From an uncultured Chlorobiota bacterium (lineage in GTDB: Bacteria; Bacteroidota; Ignavibacteria; UBA10030; UBA6906): 64,000 bases of DNA. The translations under genes and the position numbers were made by a program. Shown here one piece after another: positions 27,264 through 36,001 of this stretch (position 1 is the stretch's first letter; every line of letters starts with the position of its first letter). The stretch spans positions 1 through 64,000 of the forward strand of contig CAADGV010000043.1 of the NCBI GenBank assembly GCA_900696645.1. The letters run 5' to 3'. Under the pieces are notes generated by a model, which was not told the origin of the DNA, did not search any database, and saw nothing but the letters and a program-made list of their open reading frames with translations.

Positions 27264-30200
27264 TTAGAATTCGAGTCTCGCACCAACGCGAATCTGGCGC
27301 GGAGCACCGTACACGTCGTTGCCGGTCGCCGTTGTATATGCCCAACGGTTATCAAGATTTATCGCCTTGTAGAACTCGGCATACAGCGGAACTGACTGTG
27401 CCTTGCTCGCGCCGGCAGGATTATTCAGCCAGCCGTCATCTTCGGGCGTCCCCGTCGTTGTAAACACGTTGATCACCTGTTTTGTATCAAGCAAGTTCAG
27501 GATGTTGACGTAGATATCGAGATCGACACCACCAAGCGGAATCAGCTTGTTGATGGAAAGGTCGATATTGAACACCCAAGGTGTCTTGGACGCATTTACG
27601 GGCTCCGTCGGATAGCTGAAACGGGGATCCGTGTATGTAATTGTTCCGACATTCCACGGGTTGAATTGACCTTCGAAAGCCGCCTTTACCTTCGTGTAGT
27701 TGTGGCCGCTGTTGAAGGTGAGTAATGCGTTGATTCCGAGGCCGGAAAGAACCGGCCCGCCATCATCTTTTTCAAAACGATAGTCGAGAAGAACCGAGCC
27801 GCGATGTGTCTGATTATGCTCCAGGGCATTGATAAAGTTCGACGGGCGTCCGATATTTTGTTCTACCGAACCCCAGCCGGAACGCGGATTCGAGGCAGTT
27901 CCCTGTGCATCGGAGAGCGTGTAATTCACGCGTGCTGAGAACCGGTTCGTGCGCCGTAGATCCATGGTCAATTCAAAGCCCTTCACTGTACCGAAGTCTT
28001 CATTCAGATAGGCATAGAATACCCGATTTCCGGCAGCATTCAAGAATGGCCGGACGCCGATCTGATCCTTCAGATCTTTGTGGAAACCTGTCAGTGTAAG
28101 CGCGACATTCTCGGAGATCGCCTGCCGGAAACCAATTTCATACTGCGTTGTCCGCTCAGGCCGCACCAGCAAACCAACCGGCGTAAGGTAGGCGTTACCG
28201 CGCGTAACCTCGCTCACCGTTCGGCTCAACGTGGTGTTACCCACATACAACTGGTTCAACGATGGCATTTGCGCATACAGACCATACATGGCGTAGAACA
28301 CGGTGTTTGCAGTAACGGGGAATGAGAAACTGAGACGCGGCAGTACGTACGACACTGCCTCCTGCTCAACCAGTTTATCCTCCCTAATGACGTCGAAGGT
28401 TTGGTTGAACAAGCTGTCATACGGAGCCAACGGATCGGCAAACGTCTTGTTCTTCGAGTTGAAATGCTCGAAACGAAGGCCGAAGTTCAGCACGAGGTCC
28501 TGGAACTCCCATTTGTTCTGAATGTACCCGGACGCAAAAATCGGTTTTCGTGGCGCATCGACACCGTCACCGGTCACTTTATTGCCGTCCACATCGTAGC
28601 CATAGTGGTTAATTGTGCCACGTTGTGAGAGCTCTATCCGACGCTGGGCTTCGCCACCTGGAAACGTTGCAGGAGTCTTTCCATCTTCACCGTTCAAAAA
28701 AATCATGGCTGCCTGGATATTACCGATAGAGTAGCTTCGAGTTGTCCATGCATCAAACCGCCCGCCTGCCTTCAATTCCCAATTCTTGTCTATTTGGGCG
28801 GTAACATCGGCGGTTGCGCCTATGGCAGACTGCTCGTTTTGACTGAAGGTGTTGTTGGGAGCATTTTCATGCGTGAAGTTGAACGCATCAATAACGCTAT
28901 AGGGTAACGGACCGCGGTAGTAGCGCCGGAACCCGGTGTATCCCTTGGCTTCATTCGCAACGCTATCTGTGTACATCTTCCAATCCGTCCCGAAGTCAGG
29001 ATCTTCACGGCTGAATGACCGCTTCTGATACGAGACAGAGACTTCGTAGAAGATGTTCGAGCCGAGCACGTGGCTGGCGCGTAAACTCCCGAAACCGGAA
29101 TTTGCGCGATCAATGCGTTTGCGTTTCTGAGCGAAATAATCCTGCAAATAGTTCGGCCATCCGCCTGCACCGTCTGAAATCACCGCTCCGCCAATGTTGC
29201 CGCCGCGTGCACCGCCTGCGGCACCGCCATCGATGGGCAGTTTATCCATTTGATAACTTCCGGTCAGACGAAGCTTGACCGGAGAGACATCAAATAATAG
29301 GGTTCCCTGGAAGGAGTTGCTTTCAGCCCAGTTATTGGGGATGTAGTTTTCCGCCACGGAAACTGGTCCGGGAAGTGAACGACCCGGGGATGCATCAAGA
29401 CCATCCGTTGTCAGGCCATCGAACGTGAATGGCGTAACATATCTGATCTGCCGATTGCGCAAATAGTTATGCTGACCTGCCACAAAGAACCGGAGTTCGG
29501 GTACAATGGAGCCACCAAAGGTACCGACGATGTTTCGGAATCCAAAGGCCGACGTGCCGAGGAATCGCTTGCCCGGCTTTGCAAAATCGTCCGTTTGGTA
29601 ATCAAGGCTGGCTTTGAATTCCGTTCCACCGGTACGCACAGACGTCCGCACGATACCCGAGTTGGATCCGCCGAATTCAGCTGTATACCCGCCGGCCTGA
29701 AGCTGGAATTCTTCTATCGCTTCTTGAATAACGCCAACGGTTGAGTTGTTGAAAACGGGGTTCGTCGTTGCTGCGCCATCAATATAGTATGCAACCTCAC
29801 CCTGACGGCCGCCGCGAACATACAATTGTCCGTTCTGTTGGACGACACCGGCTTGCAATGCAATAATGTTCTGGACACCGCGAATCGGCAAGTTCTGGAT
29901 ATCTTCTTGTGTTGCCAGACGTACGGTGTTTGTGGTATTTCGCTGCACCAACGGTCTCTCTGCAACAATGTCAACGCCCTGCAACTGCACGGCAGAACTT
30001 GAGATGCGCAAATCTTGTGTCGTCGTCAGGTTTGCGCTGACGCGCACATTCGACACTGAGAGAGGGGCATAACCGACTAGCGACACTCTCAGCGTATACA
30101 CCCCGGGCTGAACACCAAGAATGATGTATTCGCCATTGATGTCGGTCGCAGCACCGAGCGTTTGTCCCTCTATCGTGACGTTTGCACCGATGAGGGGCTC

Positions 30201-30308
30201 TCCAGACTCTCTGTCCTTTACCGTACCACGTATTTTTCCGTCCTGTGCATAAAGCGCGAGGGGAAGAAACGCGACTGTAAAGAGAGCCAATACGAGCTTA
30301 CGAAGCAT
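27264..30308 (-). CDS. TonB-dependent receptor-like outer-membrane protein with carboxypeptidase-regulatory-like domain (module A)
   Basis: The protein has 1014 residues with a consensus AGGAGGT before the ATG. A signal peptide (MLRKLVLALFTVAFLPLALYA) is followed by a carboxypeptidase-regulatory-like domain at about 24-105 (GKIRGTVKDRESGEPLIGANV). A plug domain comes at about 125-240 (IQNLPIRGVQNIIALQAGVV, VRGGRQGEVAYYIDG). A long barrel ends in IRVGARLEF. It is first in the three-gene operon with the T9SS cargo (85 nt spacing) and the PorV-like protein. Expression is probably driven by the consensus promoter at 30768-30796 through a long structured leader. The ligand cannot be predicted. Confidence 0.92.
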   Translation of the reverse strand: MLRKLVLALFTVAFLPLALYAQDGKIRGTVKDRESGEPLIGANVTIEGQTLGAATDINGEYIILGVQPGVYTLRVSLVGYAPLSVSNVRVSANLTTTQDLRISSSAVQLQGVDIVAERPLVQRNTTNTVRLATQEDIQNLPIRGVQNIIALQAGVVQQNGQLYVRGGRQGEVAYYIDGAATTNPVFNNSTVGVIQEAIEEFQLQAGGYTAEFGGSNSGIVRTSVRTGGTEFKASLDYQTDDFAKPGKRFLGTSAFGFRNIVGTFGGSIVPELRFFVAGQHNYLRNRQIRYVTPFTFDGLTTDGLDASPGRSLPGPVSVAENYIPNNWAESNSFQGTLLFDVSPVKLRLTGSYQMDKLPIDGGAAGGARGGNIGGAVISDGAGGWPNYLQDYFAQKRKRIDRANSGFGSLRASHVLGSNIFYEVSVSYQKRSFSREDPDFGTDWKMYTDSVANEAKGYTGFRRYYRGPLPYSVIDAFNFTHENAPNNTFSQNEQSAIGATADVTAQIDKNWELKAGGRFDAWTTRSYSIGNIQAAMIFLNGEDGKTPATFPGGEAQRRIELSQRGTINHYGYDVDGNKVTGDGVDAPRKPIFASGYIQNKWEFQDLVLNFGLRFEHFNSKNKTFADPLAPYDSLFNQTFDVIREDKLVEQEAVSYVLPRLSFSFPVTANTVFYAMYGLYAQMPSLNQLYVGNTTLSRTVSEVTRGNAYLTPVGLLVRPERTTQYEIGFRQAISENVALTLTGFHKDLKDQIGVRPFLNAAGNRVFYAYLNEDFGTVKGFELTMDLRRTNRFSARVNYTLSDAQGTASNPRSGWGSVEQNIGRPSNFINALEHNQTHRGSVLLDYRFEKDDGGPVLSGLGINALLTFNSGHNYTKVKAAFEGQFNPWNVGTITYTDPRFSYPTEPVNASKTPWVFNIDLSINKLIPLGGVDLDIYVNILNLLDTKQVINVFTTTGTPEDDGWLNNPAGASKAQSVPLYAEFYKAINLDNRWAYTTATGNDVYGAPRQIRVGARLEF

Positions 30309-30761
30309 GTTTGACCTCCTGTTTATTGTGGAGTGGTTGTGTTGTTGTGTGTGTGAAGTGTTTCACCTTTTTTCTGACCTGTTTACTAAAAAGGTGTGCA
30401 GGTTGTCCTGCGTGAAACTCTCGCATGCAATTACTCCGTGCGATGAGTGGATGAAGTCTTTTTGTTTTTGTGACCAGACCAAACGCACAGGAAAATGTGC
30501 GCTTACTACCGAAGGATGCCCTTGCTGCAAGCAAGGGGTCTACAAAAATAACCCGAACTTATGCCGACCTCCGCCGATGGTGAGCATCAAACCACGACAC
30601 TTCAGATGTTTGCTAACCGGCAACTGCTGACGGCGTCATGGAGAACATTTTTGAGAGCAGAGATCGTTGGGCAAGATTAATTGGAAAGCAGTATCAAAAT
30701 CAATCGATAATTCACCTCCTTGTTTAAGTGTGACGGGAATCGAGTATTGTGCGAGAGAACA
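30309..30761 (-). promoter_or_regulatory. Long structured 5' leader of the module A receptor operon
   Basis: About 450 nt separate the predicted transcription start (near 30761) from the receptor ATG, without a convincing gene. On the minus strand GTTTCAC (30412-30418) can pair with GTGAAAC (30360-30366). The alternative CACCTTTTT (30388-30396) with AAAAAGGTG (30364-30372) shares bases with it, so the two are mutually exclusive. A GCAGG/CCTGC hairpin (30398-30411) sits between. Farther upstream are CCCTTGC/GCAAGGG and CGCACA/TGTGCG hairpins. I could not match it to a known riboswitch. An attenuator or sRNA/RNase-controlled leader is possible. Confidence 0.45.
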
Positions 30762-30767
30762 TGGCTC

Positions 30768-30796
30768 AATATAAACACCGAGACAGTCTTTGTCAA
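30768..30796 (-). promoter_or_regulatory. Consensus sigma70-type promoter for the module A operon
   Basis: On the minus strand TTGACA (30791-30796) and TATATT (30768-30773) are separated by exactly 17 nt. It lies in the gap between serA and the receptor gene, pointing to the receptor. The predicted transcription start is near 30761. Confidence 0.72.
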
Positions 30797-30898
30797 GTCT
30801 TTCAACAAAAAGTACAGGACCTGCGCGAATTTTCCCCAATTCGCCTACATCTACAGCCCAACAACCTGCATACTATTTAATTTATCTACAAATCGGCT

Positions 30899-32488
30899 TT
30901 AGTCGAGTCTCACAACCCTGACATTTTCTATTCCCTCCTCATTCAGAAGCGTGGCAAGAGCCGGCTCAGGAATGTCGCTGTCAATGTTCATGACTGTCAG
31001 CGCTCGTTCACCCATTGCCGTTCTGCCTAACGACACTCCCGCAATGTTCACTTTGTGAGCAGCCAGAATTGTACCGACACGCGCGAGCATGCCAGGTCGG
31101 TCCATATTATTGTAAACGAGGAGATGACCTCCCGGATTCAACTCAAATCGGAAACCATCTATTCTCACAAGACGAAGGGAATTCGAGTTGTAGACAGTTC
31201 CCGCAACCTCTCTTTCACCACCCTCTATCTGCACCTGAATGCGAAGGAGATTTGCAAAACCATCTGACGGCCCTTCCCGAAGTTCGTTCACTGTCAACCC
31301 CATTTCAGCAGCGTGCAACGGTGCATTCACAAAATTAACAGGCTCAGGAAGCACATGCGAGAGAATTCCCTTCAGTACTCCGGCCTTCATCAGTTCCATC
31401 GATGAAGACACCAGAACGCCTGAAGCGCCAACTGTCACACCCTTGAGCTTTCCGCCGGCAAGTTGTGCTGCAAGGCTTCCCAGCTTTTCGGCGAGCGTTG
31501 CATACGGCTTGAGTTCTTCATTCATGGTAAGTTGAAGAGCGGCCCCGTTGACGAGTCCGATGTAACCCCTTCCTTTCAACGCGTCGGCAATTTGATGGGC
31601 GATCTGTACCGCTACTTTTTCTTGCGCCTCCTCGGTTGATGCACCAAGGTGAGGCGTTGCGACAACCCGCGGGTGAGTTAACAAGGCTCCGCTTTTTTCG
31701 GGATTGGGCGGTTCCTCTTCAAACACATCGAGAGCCGCCCCGCCTACGTATCCCGATTGGAGAGCGCGAAGCAGTGCAGCCTCATCAACAATACCGCCGC
31801 GGGCACAGTTGATAATCCGGACACCGCGCTTGCACTTGGCGAACGTTGTATCGTTCAACAGGGCCTTGGTTTCCTTCGAGAGCGGCGTATGCACTGTGAT
31901 GAAATCCGATCGCCGGAATAGTTCGTCGAGATTTACCAATTCGATGTTCAGTTTCATAGCGACGTCATTCGCCAGCACCGGGTCGTAGCCGATGATGTTC
32001 ATCCCGAAAGCCTTGCAGCGAATGGCAACTTCACGGCCGATCTTCCCAAGGCCTACAACGCCGAGTGTTTTCTCAAATACTTCGACACCCGTGAAACTCT
32101 TGCGTTCCCACTTTCCCTGCATCAAACTGCGATTCGATTGGGGAATGTTTCGTGCAAGTGAGAGCAGCATCGACACGGTATGTTCAGCGGCGGAAATCGT
32201 GTTCCCGCCCGGTGTGTTCATCACCAGGATGCCTTTGCGTGTAGCCGCAGGTACGTCGATGTTGTCGACACCTGTTCCCGCCCTGCCGATGATTTTCATC
32301 TGTGAAGCATGATTGATGACCTCCGCTGTGACCTTTGTTGCGCTGCGCACAACAAGTCCATCGTATGCACCGATTGTCTTCTTCAATTCATCCGCGGAAA
32401 TACCCGGCGTGTTATCGACCTCAAAGCCTTCCCCTGTCAAAATATCAATGCAGCTTTGCTCAAGTTGATCGCTTACAAGTATCTTCAT
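30899..32488 (-). CDS. serA: D-3-phosphoglycerate dehydrogenase, long form with ASB and ACT domains
   Basis: SerA oxidises 3-phosphoglycerate to 3-phosphohydroxypyruvate with NAD, the first step of serine synthesis, in the cytoplasm. The 529-residue product has the NAD fold (VGLGKIGREVAIRCKAFGM, then acidic YDP), the catalytic arginine region (INCARGGIVDE) and the His region (ATPHLGAST). An intervening ASB domain and a C-terminal ACT domain (MDRPGMLARVGTILAAH) follow, which suggests serine-responsive allostery as in the long SerA class. I use the ATG at 32488 (MKILVSD), the usual start; the track GTG at 32503 overlaps the GGGGAG site. The gene follows the aminotransferase by 43 nt. No strong terminator follows; a 7-bp hairpin at 30825-30844 is weak. 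Confidence 0.95.
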   Translation of the reverse strand: MKILVSDQLEQSCIDILTGEGFEVDNTPGISADELKKTIGAYDGLVVRSATKVTAEVINHASQMKIIGRAGTGVDNIDVPAATRKGILVMNTPGGNTISAAEHTVSMLLSLARNIPQSNRSLMQGKWERKSFTGVEVFEKTLGVVGLGKIGREVAIRCKAFGMNIIGYDPVLANDVAMKLNIELVNLDELFRRSDFITVHTPLSKETKALLNDTTFAKCKRGVRIINCARGGIVDEAALLRALQSGYVGGAALDVFEEEPPNPEKSGALLTHPRVVATPHLGASTEEAQEKVAVQIAHQIADALKGRGYIGLVNGAALQLTMNEELKPYATLAEKLGSLAAQLAGGKLKGVTVGASGVLVSSSMELMKAGVLKGILSHVLPEPVNFVNAPLHAAEMGLTVNELREGPSDGFANLLRIQVQIEGGEREVAGTVYNSNSLRLVRIDGFRFELNPGGHLLVYNNMDRPGMLARVGTILAAHKVNIAGVSLGRTAMGERALTVMNIDSDIPEPALATLLNEEGIENVRVVRLD

Positions 32489-32531
32489 ATGGATTTTCTT
32501 CACTCCCCTAATTCATTGAATGGCTAAATGA

Positions 32532-33671
32532 CTATTTAGTTGACAAGAACGATTGTTGCGTTGCCGCGAGTCCCGCCCCCAACGAGAACTTGTATCCTAC
32601 TGCTGCAAGAGTCTGTTCCAACGCCCCCATGAATGCAATCATATCCAACTCGTCGTAATACCCGAGATGAGAAACGCGGAAAATCTTGTCCTTATAGTCG
32701 TCCTGTCCGCCGGCAATGGTGATCCCCTTCTCGCCCTTCAATACTTTGTTGAATGCTTTCCATACAACCCCCTCGGGGACCCATACAGGGGTGACTGCAT
32801 ACGAAGGCGAATCAGAAAAAAGTTTGAGGCCCAGCCCGACAATTCCTGCACGCAGCGCGGTCGCAAGCCGTTCGTGCCGCTTCCACACATTCTCAATTCC
32901 TTCAGCGCGAATCATTTCGAGCGCAGCATCAACGCCGATGATAAGCGAGACGGCGGGCGTGAAAGGCGTGTCGTTATCGGCAAACGATTTTACGGCTTTG
33001 CGTAAATCGAAATAGAACTTCGGCATCTTCGACGATTCCATCGTGGCAATTGCCCGTTGACTCAGTGCAACAAACGCAAGTCCGGGTGGAATCATCAGTC
33101 CCTTCTGCGATCCCGTCACGCACACATCAATCCCCCACTCATCAAAGCGGAGTTCATGCGCCCCAACCGCAGTAATCCCGTCGACGCAAACGAGGGCCCG
33201 GGAATTTTCCCGGATCAATTTCGCCATCGCTTTCACATCCGTTGCCGTTCCCGTCGATGTCTCGCTGTGAACAAGGTAAACTGCCTTTGCATCGGGATGC
33301 GCTTTGAGTGCCGAAAGAATTTGTTCGGCCGAGGGCGCTTTGCCCCATTCGGTTTTTATCTCGACGGCATTCATACCGAATGCTTTCGGCATCTTCACCC
33401 ATCGCTCGCCGAATTTCCCGCCGTTCACTGAAATAACGGTGTCACCCGGCGAAAAGAGACTGACGAATGTCGATTCAACTCCTCCCGTCCCCGAACAGGT
33501 CAGTGTAAGAACCGGTTGCTCCGTCTGAAAGAGATATTTGAGATTCTTGTTGACCCGCGTGAGGATTTCGTTGAACTCGGGGTTGCGGTGGTGGATTATC
33601 GGCTCCGCCATTTTGAGCATGACTGTTTCGGGAATCGGCGTTGGGCCTGGCGTGAAGAGTCGTTTCTTCAT
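32532..33671 (-). CDS. Class V PLP aminotransferase, probable phosphoserine or serine-glyoxylate type
   Basis: The 379-residue protein belongs to the class V alanine-glyoxylate/serine-pyruvate aminotransferase family. It opens with the family signature LFTPGPTPIPETVML. The PLP region has VCVDGIT (Asp about 164) and TGSQKGLM with the Schiff-base lysine at about 190. An AGGAG lies nine bases before the ATG. Placement 43 nt upstream of serA suggests it serves as phosphoserine aminotransferase in place of classical SerC. In other lineages members of this family act as alanine-glyoxylate or serine-glyoxylate enzymes, so substrate choice is inference from context. Confidence 0.88.
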   Translation of the reverse strand: MKKRLFTPGPTPIPETVMLKMAEPIIHHRNPEFNEILTRVNKNLKYLFQTEQPVLTLTCSGTGGVESTFVSLFSPGDTVISVNGGKFGERWVKMPKAFGMNAVEIKTEWGKAPSAEQILSALKAHPDAKAVYLVHSETSTGTATDVKAMAKLIRENSRALVCVDGITAVGAHELRFDEWGIDVCVTGSQKGLMIPPGLAFVALSQRAIATMESSKMPKFYFDLRKAVKSFADNDTPFTPAVSLIIGVDAALEMIRAEGIENVWKRHERLATALRAGIVGLGLKLFSDSPSYAVTPVWVPEGVVWKAFNKVLKGEKGITIAGGQDDYKDKIFRVSHLGYYDELDMIAFMGALEQTLAAVGYKFSLGAGLAATQQSFLSTK

Positions 33672-33729
33672 GGAACAGTTCTCCTGTATGTGGGTGGGTG
33701 GTCGTCCTTGTCAGTGGGAATGAATCTAC

Positions 33730-33752
33730 AAAAAACCGGGCTGAGAATCCCG
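33730..33752 (-). terminator. Weak intrinsic terminator candidate after engB
   Basis: A 4-bp CGGG/CCCG stem with an 8-nt loop is followed on the minus strand by GTTTTTT, just past the engB stop. The stem is short, so termination may be partial. Confidence 0.35.
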
Positions 33753-33763
33753 TCGAAGGCAGG

Positions 33764-34360
33764 TTAGTCGGCAGCAGTGATGTGGCGGGCAATCATCCCG
33801 AAAAGCTCCGGCTTCCCTTCCCCTGTAATAGAAGAGAACGGAATAACATCTCTGCAGAATGAGAATCTCGCGTATGCCGCTTTTGCATTTTTCACATACA
33901 TCGGCATCTTGCTGCGGGGAAGTTTGTCGGACTTCGTCATGACAACGACGAAGGGGATTTCGTAGTATTCAAGCCATCCCACCATCATCAAATCCAGTTC
34001 CGTCGGTTCGTGGCGCGAATCGATTAACTGAACAACAAGGGAAAGGTTCTCGCGTCCCTTGAGATATTGTTCGATGAGCTTGCCCCAACTCGACCGGATT
34101 TGTTCCGGCACTTTTGCATACCCGTAGCCGGGCAGGTCAACAAAATAGAACATCTTGTTGACGAGATAGTAGTTGAGCTCGCGTGTTTTCCCGGGATCGG
34201 AACTTGAGCGCGCAAGAGCCTTGCGATTGAGGAGCTTATTGATGAGGGAGGATTTGCCGACATTCGAACGGCCAAGGAAGGCGACTTCCTTGTAGGGTTC
34301 CTTGGGCAGTTGCCGGATATTGGCAACACCGGTTGTAAATTCTGCTGATGTTATCTTCAT
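33764..34360 (-). CDS. engB: Ribosome-assembly GTPase EngB (YsxC/YihA)
   Basis: EngB is a small TrmE-Era-type GTPase that helps late assembly of the large ribosomal subunit. The 198-residue length is typical. The GTP motifs are G1 GRSNVGKSS, G2 around PGKTRELNYY, G3 DLPGYGYAK and G4 TKSDKL. It lies downstream of the ribosomal cluster, separated from rplQ by a hairpin, so it may receive some read-through. There is no fusion or truncation. Confidence 0.95.
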   Translation of the reverse strand: MKITSAEFTTGVANIRQLPKEPYKEVAFLGRSNVGKSSLINKLLNRKALARSSSDPGKTRELNYYLVNKMFYFVDLPGYGYAKVPEQIRSSWGKLIEQYLKGRENLSLVVQLIDSRHEPTELDLMMVGWLEYYEIPFVVVMTKSDKLPRSKMPMYVKNAKAAYARFSFCRDVIPFSSITGEGKPELFGMIARHITAAD

Positions 34361-34379
34361 GAAACGATAGGGAAACGCA

Positions 34380-34404
34380 GAGAGTCCCGATGGGCGGGAC
34401 TCTC
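34380..34404 (-). terminator. Hairpin at the end of the ribosomal cluster
   Basis: A perfect 10-bp stem (GAGAGTCCCG / CGGGACTCTC) with a 5-nt loop lies 20 nt after the rplQ stop. The minus-strand U-tract is poor (TGCGTTTCCC). It probably marks the end of the alpha operon as a partial terminator or RNA 3'-end stabiliser. Confidence 0.6.
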
Positions 34405-34424
34405 ATTTTTCGGTTTCAAAATAG

Positions 34425-34946
34425 TCAAGACCCTGCGCCGGCTTCAGCCTTTTTCTCTTCGGAGTCCTTCTTTTCCTTCGCGCCCTCCGATTTGGCTTTC
34501 TTCGTCTTCTGCGGCTTGGCTTCTTTTTTTGTTTCCAGCTTTCCGGAAATTTCCTGTCCTGTGTTGAAATCCACCAACTCGATTACGGCCATCTCGGCGG
34601 CGTCGCCTTTGCGCTGCCCGAGCCGCACAATCCGCGTATATCCTCCCGGACGCGCCGCAACCTTCTCCGCAATCGTTGTAAACAATTCCTTGATTACGGA
34701 TCGATCTTTGATAAGCCGGCCAACTTCGCGGCGGGCATGAACTCCGACCGCCGGAGCATCCTGTTTTGAGGCCGCATTCTTCGCCCGCGTGATCAACTTC
34801 TCGACAACCATACGGGTCTCCTTTGCCTTTGCCACGGTGGTCGTGATCCGTTTGTGGCGCAGAAGCGAAGTCGAGAGAGATGCCAGCGTAGCACGGCGGT
34901 GACTGGCTGTGCGTTTGAGTTTACGTCCTGATTTGCGATGTCGCAT
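34425..34946 (-). CDS. rplQ: 50S ribosomal protein L17 with charged C-terminal extension
   Basis: L17 binds 23S rRNA in the large subunit. The first 120 residues are standard ([19 protein letters not shown], then LITRAKNAA). The total of 173 residues exceeds the usual 115-130 because of a Lys/Glu/Ala-rich tail (roughly residues 135-173). It is the last gene of the alpha operon, 40 nt after rpoA. Confidence 0.97.
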   Translation of the reverse strand: MRHRKSGRKLKRTASHRRATLASLSTSLLRHKRITTTVAKAKETRMVVEKLITRAKNAASKQDAPAVGVHARREVGRLIKDRSVIKELFTTIAEKVAARPGGYTRIVRLGQRKGDAAEMAVIELVDFNTGQEISGKLETKKEAKPQKTKKAKSEGAKEKKDSEEKKAEAGAGS

Positions 34947-34986
34947 AATAGCTATCCAAAGAAAATTCTACTCGTGAAACAGCGAC

Positions 34987-35979
34987 TTAGTTTGTTTGAA
35001 TGTCGCCGATGTATTTCGTCACATCCATTCCGAACTTCAACTGCTCGCGCTCGATGATTTCGGAGAGTTCCGCAAGCGACTTTCGCCCGAAGTTGCGGAA
35101 CTTCAACAGCTCTGCTTCATCACGGCGAACGAGGTCGGCAATGGTTTTGATGTTCGCTGCCCGCAGGCAGTTGTGTGATCGAACGGAAAGTTCCAGCTCG
35201 TCCACAGGCGTGAGCAACACTTTGCGCACGCGGGAAAACTCCGCATCCATCTCGCTCTCCACCTTTTCCGCTTCCTGCTCTGTATCAAAATTGATAAAGA
35301 GTTGAATATGGTCGCGCAGAATCTTTCCCGAGTATGCCATTGCATCTTCGGGGGTGATCGAGCCATCCGTCTCTACTTCAAGAATCAGCTTTTCATAATC
35401 TGTCTGTTGACCCACACGGGTCGGCTCGACGAGATACCGGACGTTCCTGATCGGGGAGAAAATGGAATCAATAGGAATAACACCAACCGCCTGGTCTGCG
35501 GATTTGTTCTCTTCGGCGACAACAAATCCGATTCCCCGCCCGATGCGAATATCAAGCTCGAAGCTGGCGTCCGCATTCAGAGTTGCAATATGGAGATCGG
35601 GATTCAACACTTCGATATCCCCCGACACATCCTGAATATCCCGTGCTGTAAACTCGCGGGGACCCTTCAATGGAACGATAACCCGGTTGCTTTTCCTGTT
35701 GACAAGTTTCAGACGAACTTGCTTGAGATTCAGAATCATATCCGGCAGGTCTTCGACAACTCCGGGAATGGTCGAGAACTCGTGCTGCACTCCGTCAACG
35801 TGGATGGATGTGATGGCATATCCGGGCAAAGATGAAAGGAGGATACGGCGCATCGAATTGCCGATGGTGGTACCGAATCCCTTCTCAAGTGGCTGTACAA
35901 TAAACCGTCCGAAGGTGCCGGTGCGGCTCGATTCCTCGAGCTGTATGCGCTCCGGCATTTGGATTGTTCCTGCTGTCAT
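34987..35979 (-). CDS. rpoA: RNA polymerase alpha subunit
   Basis: RpoA forms the dimer scaffold for RNA polymerase assembly and contacts upstream DNA and activators through its C-terminal domain. The 330-residue length is normal. The N-terminal domain shows EKGFGTTIGNSMRRILLSSLPG. The C-terminal domain has two helix-hairpin-helix units (ELSVRSHNCLRAANIKTIADL, LLKFRNFGRKSLAEL). It sits between rpsD and rplQ as in the standard alpha operon. Confidence 0.98.
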   Translation of the reverse strand: MTAGTIQMPERIQLEESSRTGTFGRFIVQPLEKGFGTTIGNSMRRILLSSLPGYAITSIHVDGVQHEFSTIPGVVEDLPDMILNLKQVRLKLVNRKSNRVIVPLKGPREFTARDIQDVSGDIEVLNPDLHIATLNADASFELDIRIGRGIGFVVAEENKSADQAVGVIPIDSIFSPIRNVRYLVEPTRVGQQTDYEKLILEVETDGSITPEDAMAYSGKILRDHIQLFINFDTEQEAEKVESEMDAEFSRVRKVLLTPVDELELSVRSHNCLRAANIKTIADLVRRDEAELLKFRNFGRKSLAELSEIIEREQLKFGMDVTKYIGDIQTN

Positions 35980-36001
35980 TGGCTACACACCTTGTTTGTG
36001 A

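Noticed and set aside
30298-30534. 78-residue minus-strand ORF in the receptor leader
   Set aside because: It overlaps the receptor start, lacks a ribosome site and covers the hairpin-forming segment.
30636-30839. 67-residue minus-strand ORF with an internal AAGGAGGTG
   Set aside because: The consensus promoter at 30768-30796 lies inside it, so most transcripts would begin within the ORF. No homology is visible. The ribosome-like site has no well-placed start codon.
30825-30844. Terminator for serA
   Set aside because: The 7-bp GCGAATT/AATTCGC stem is AT-rich and the T-run lies 14 nt away, so it was not listed as a feature.
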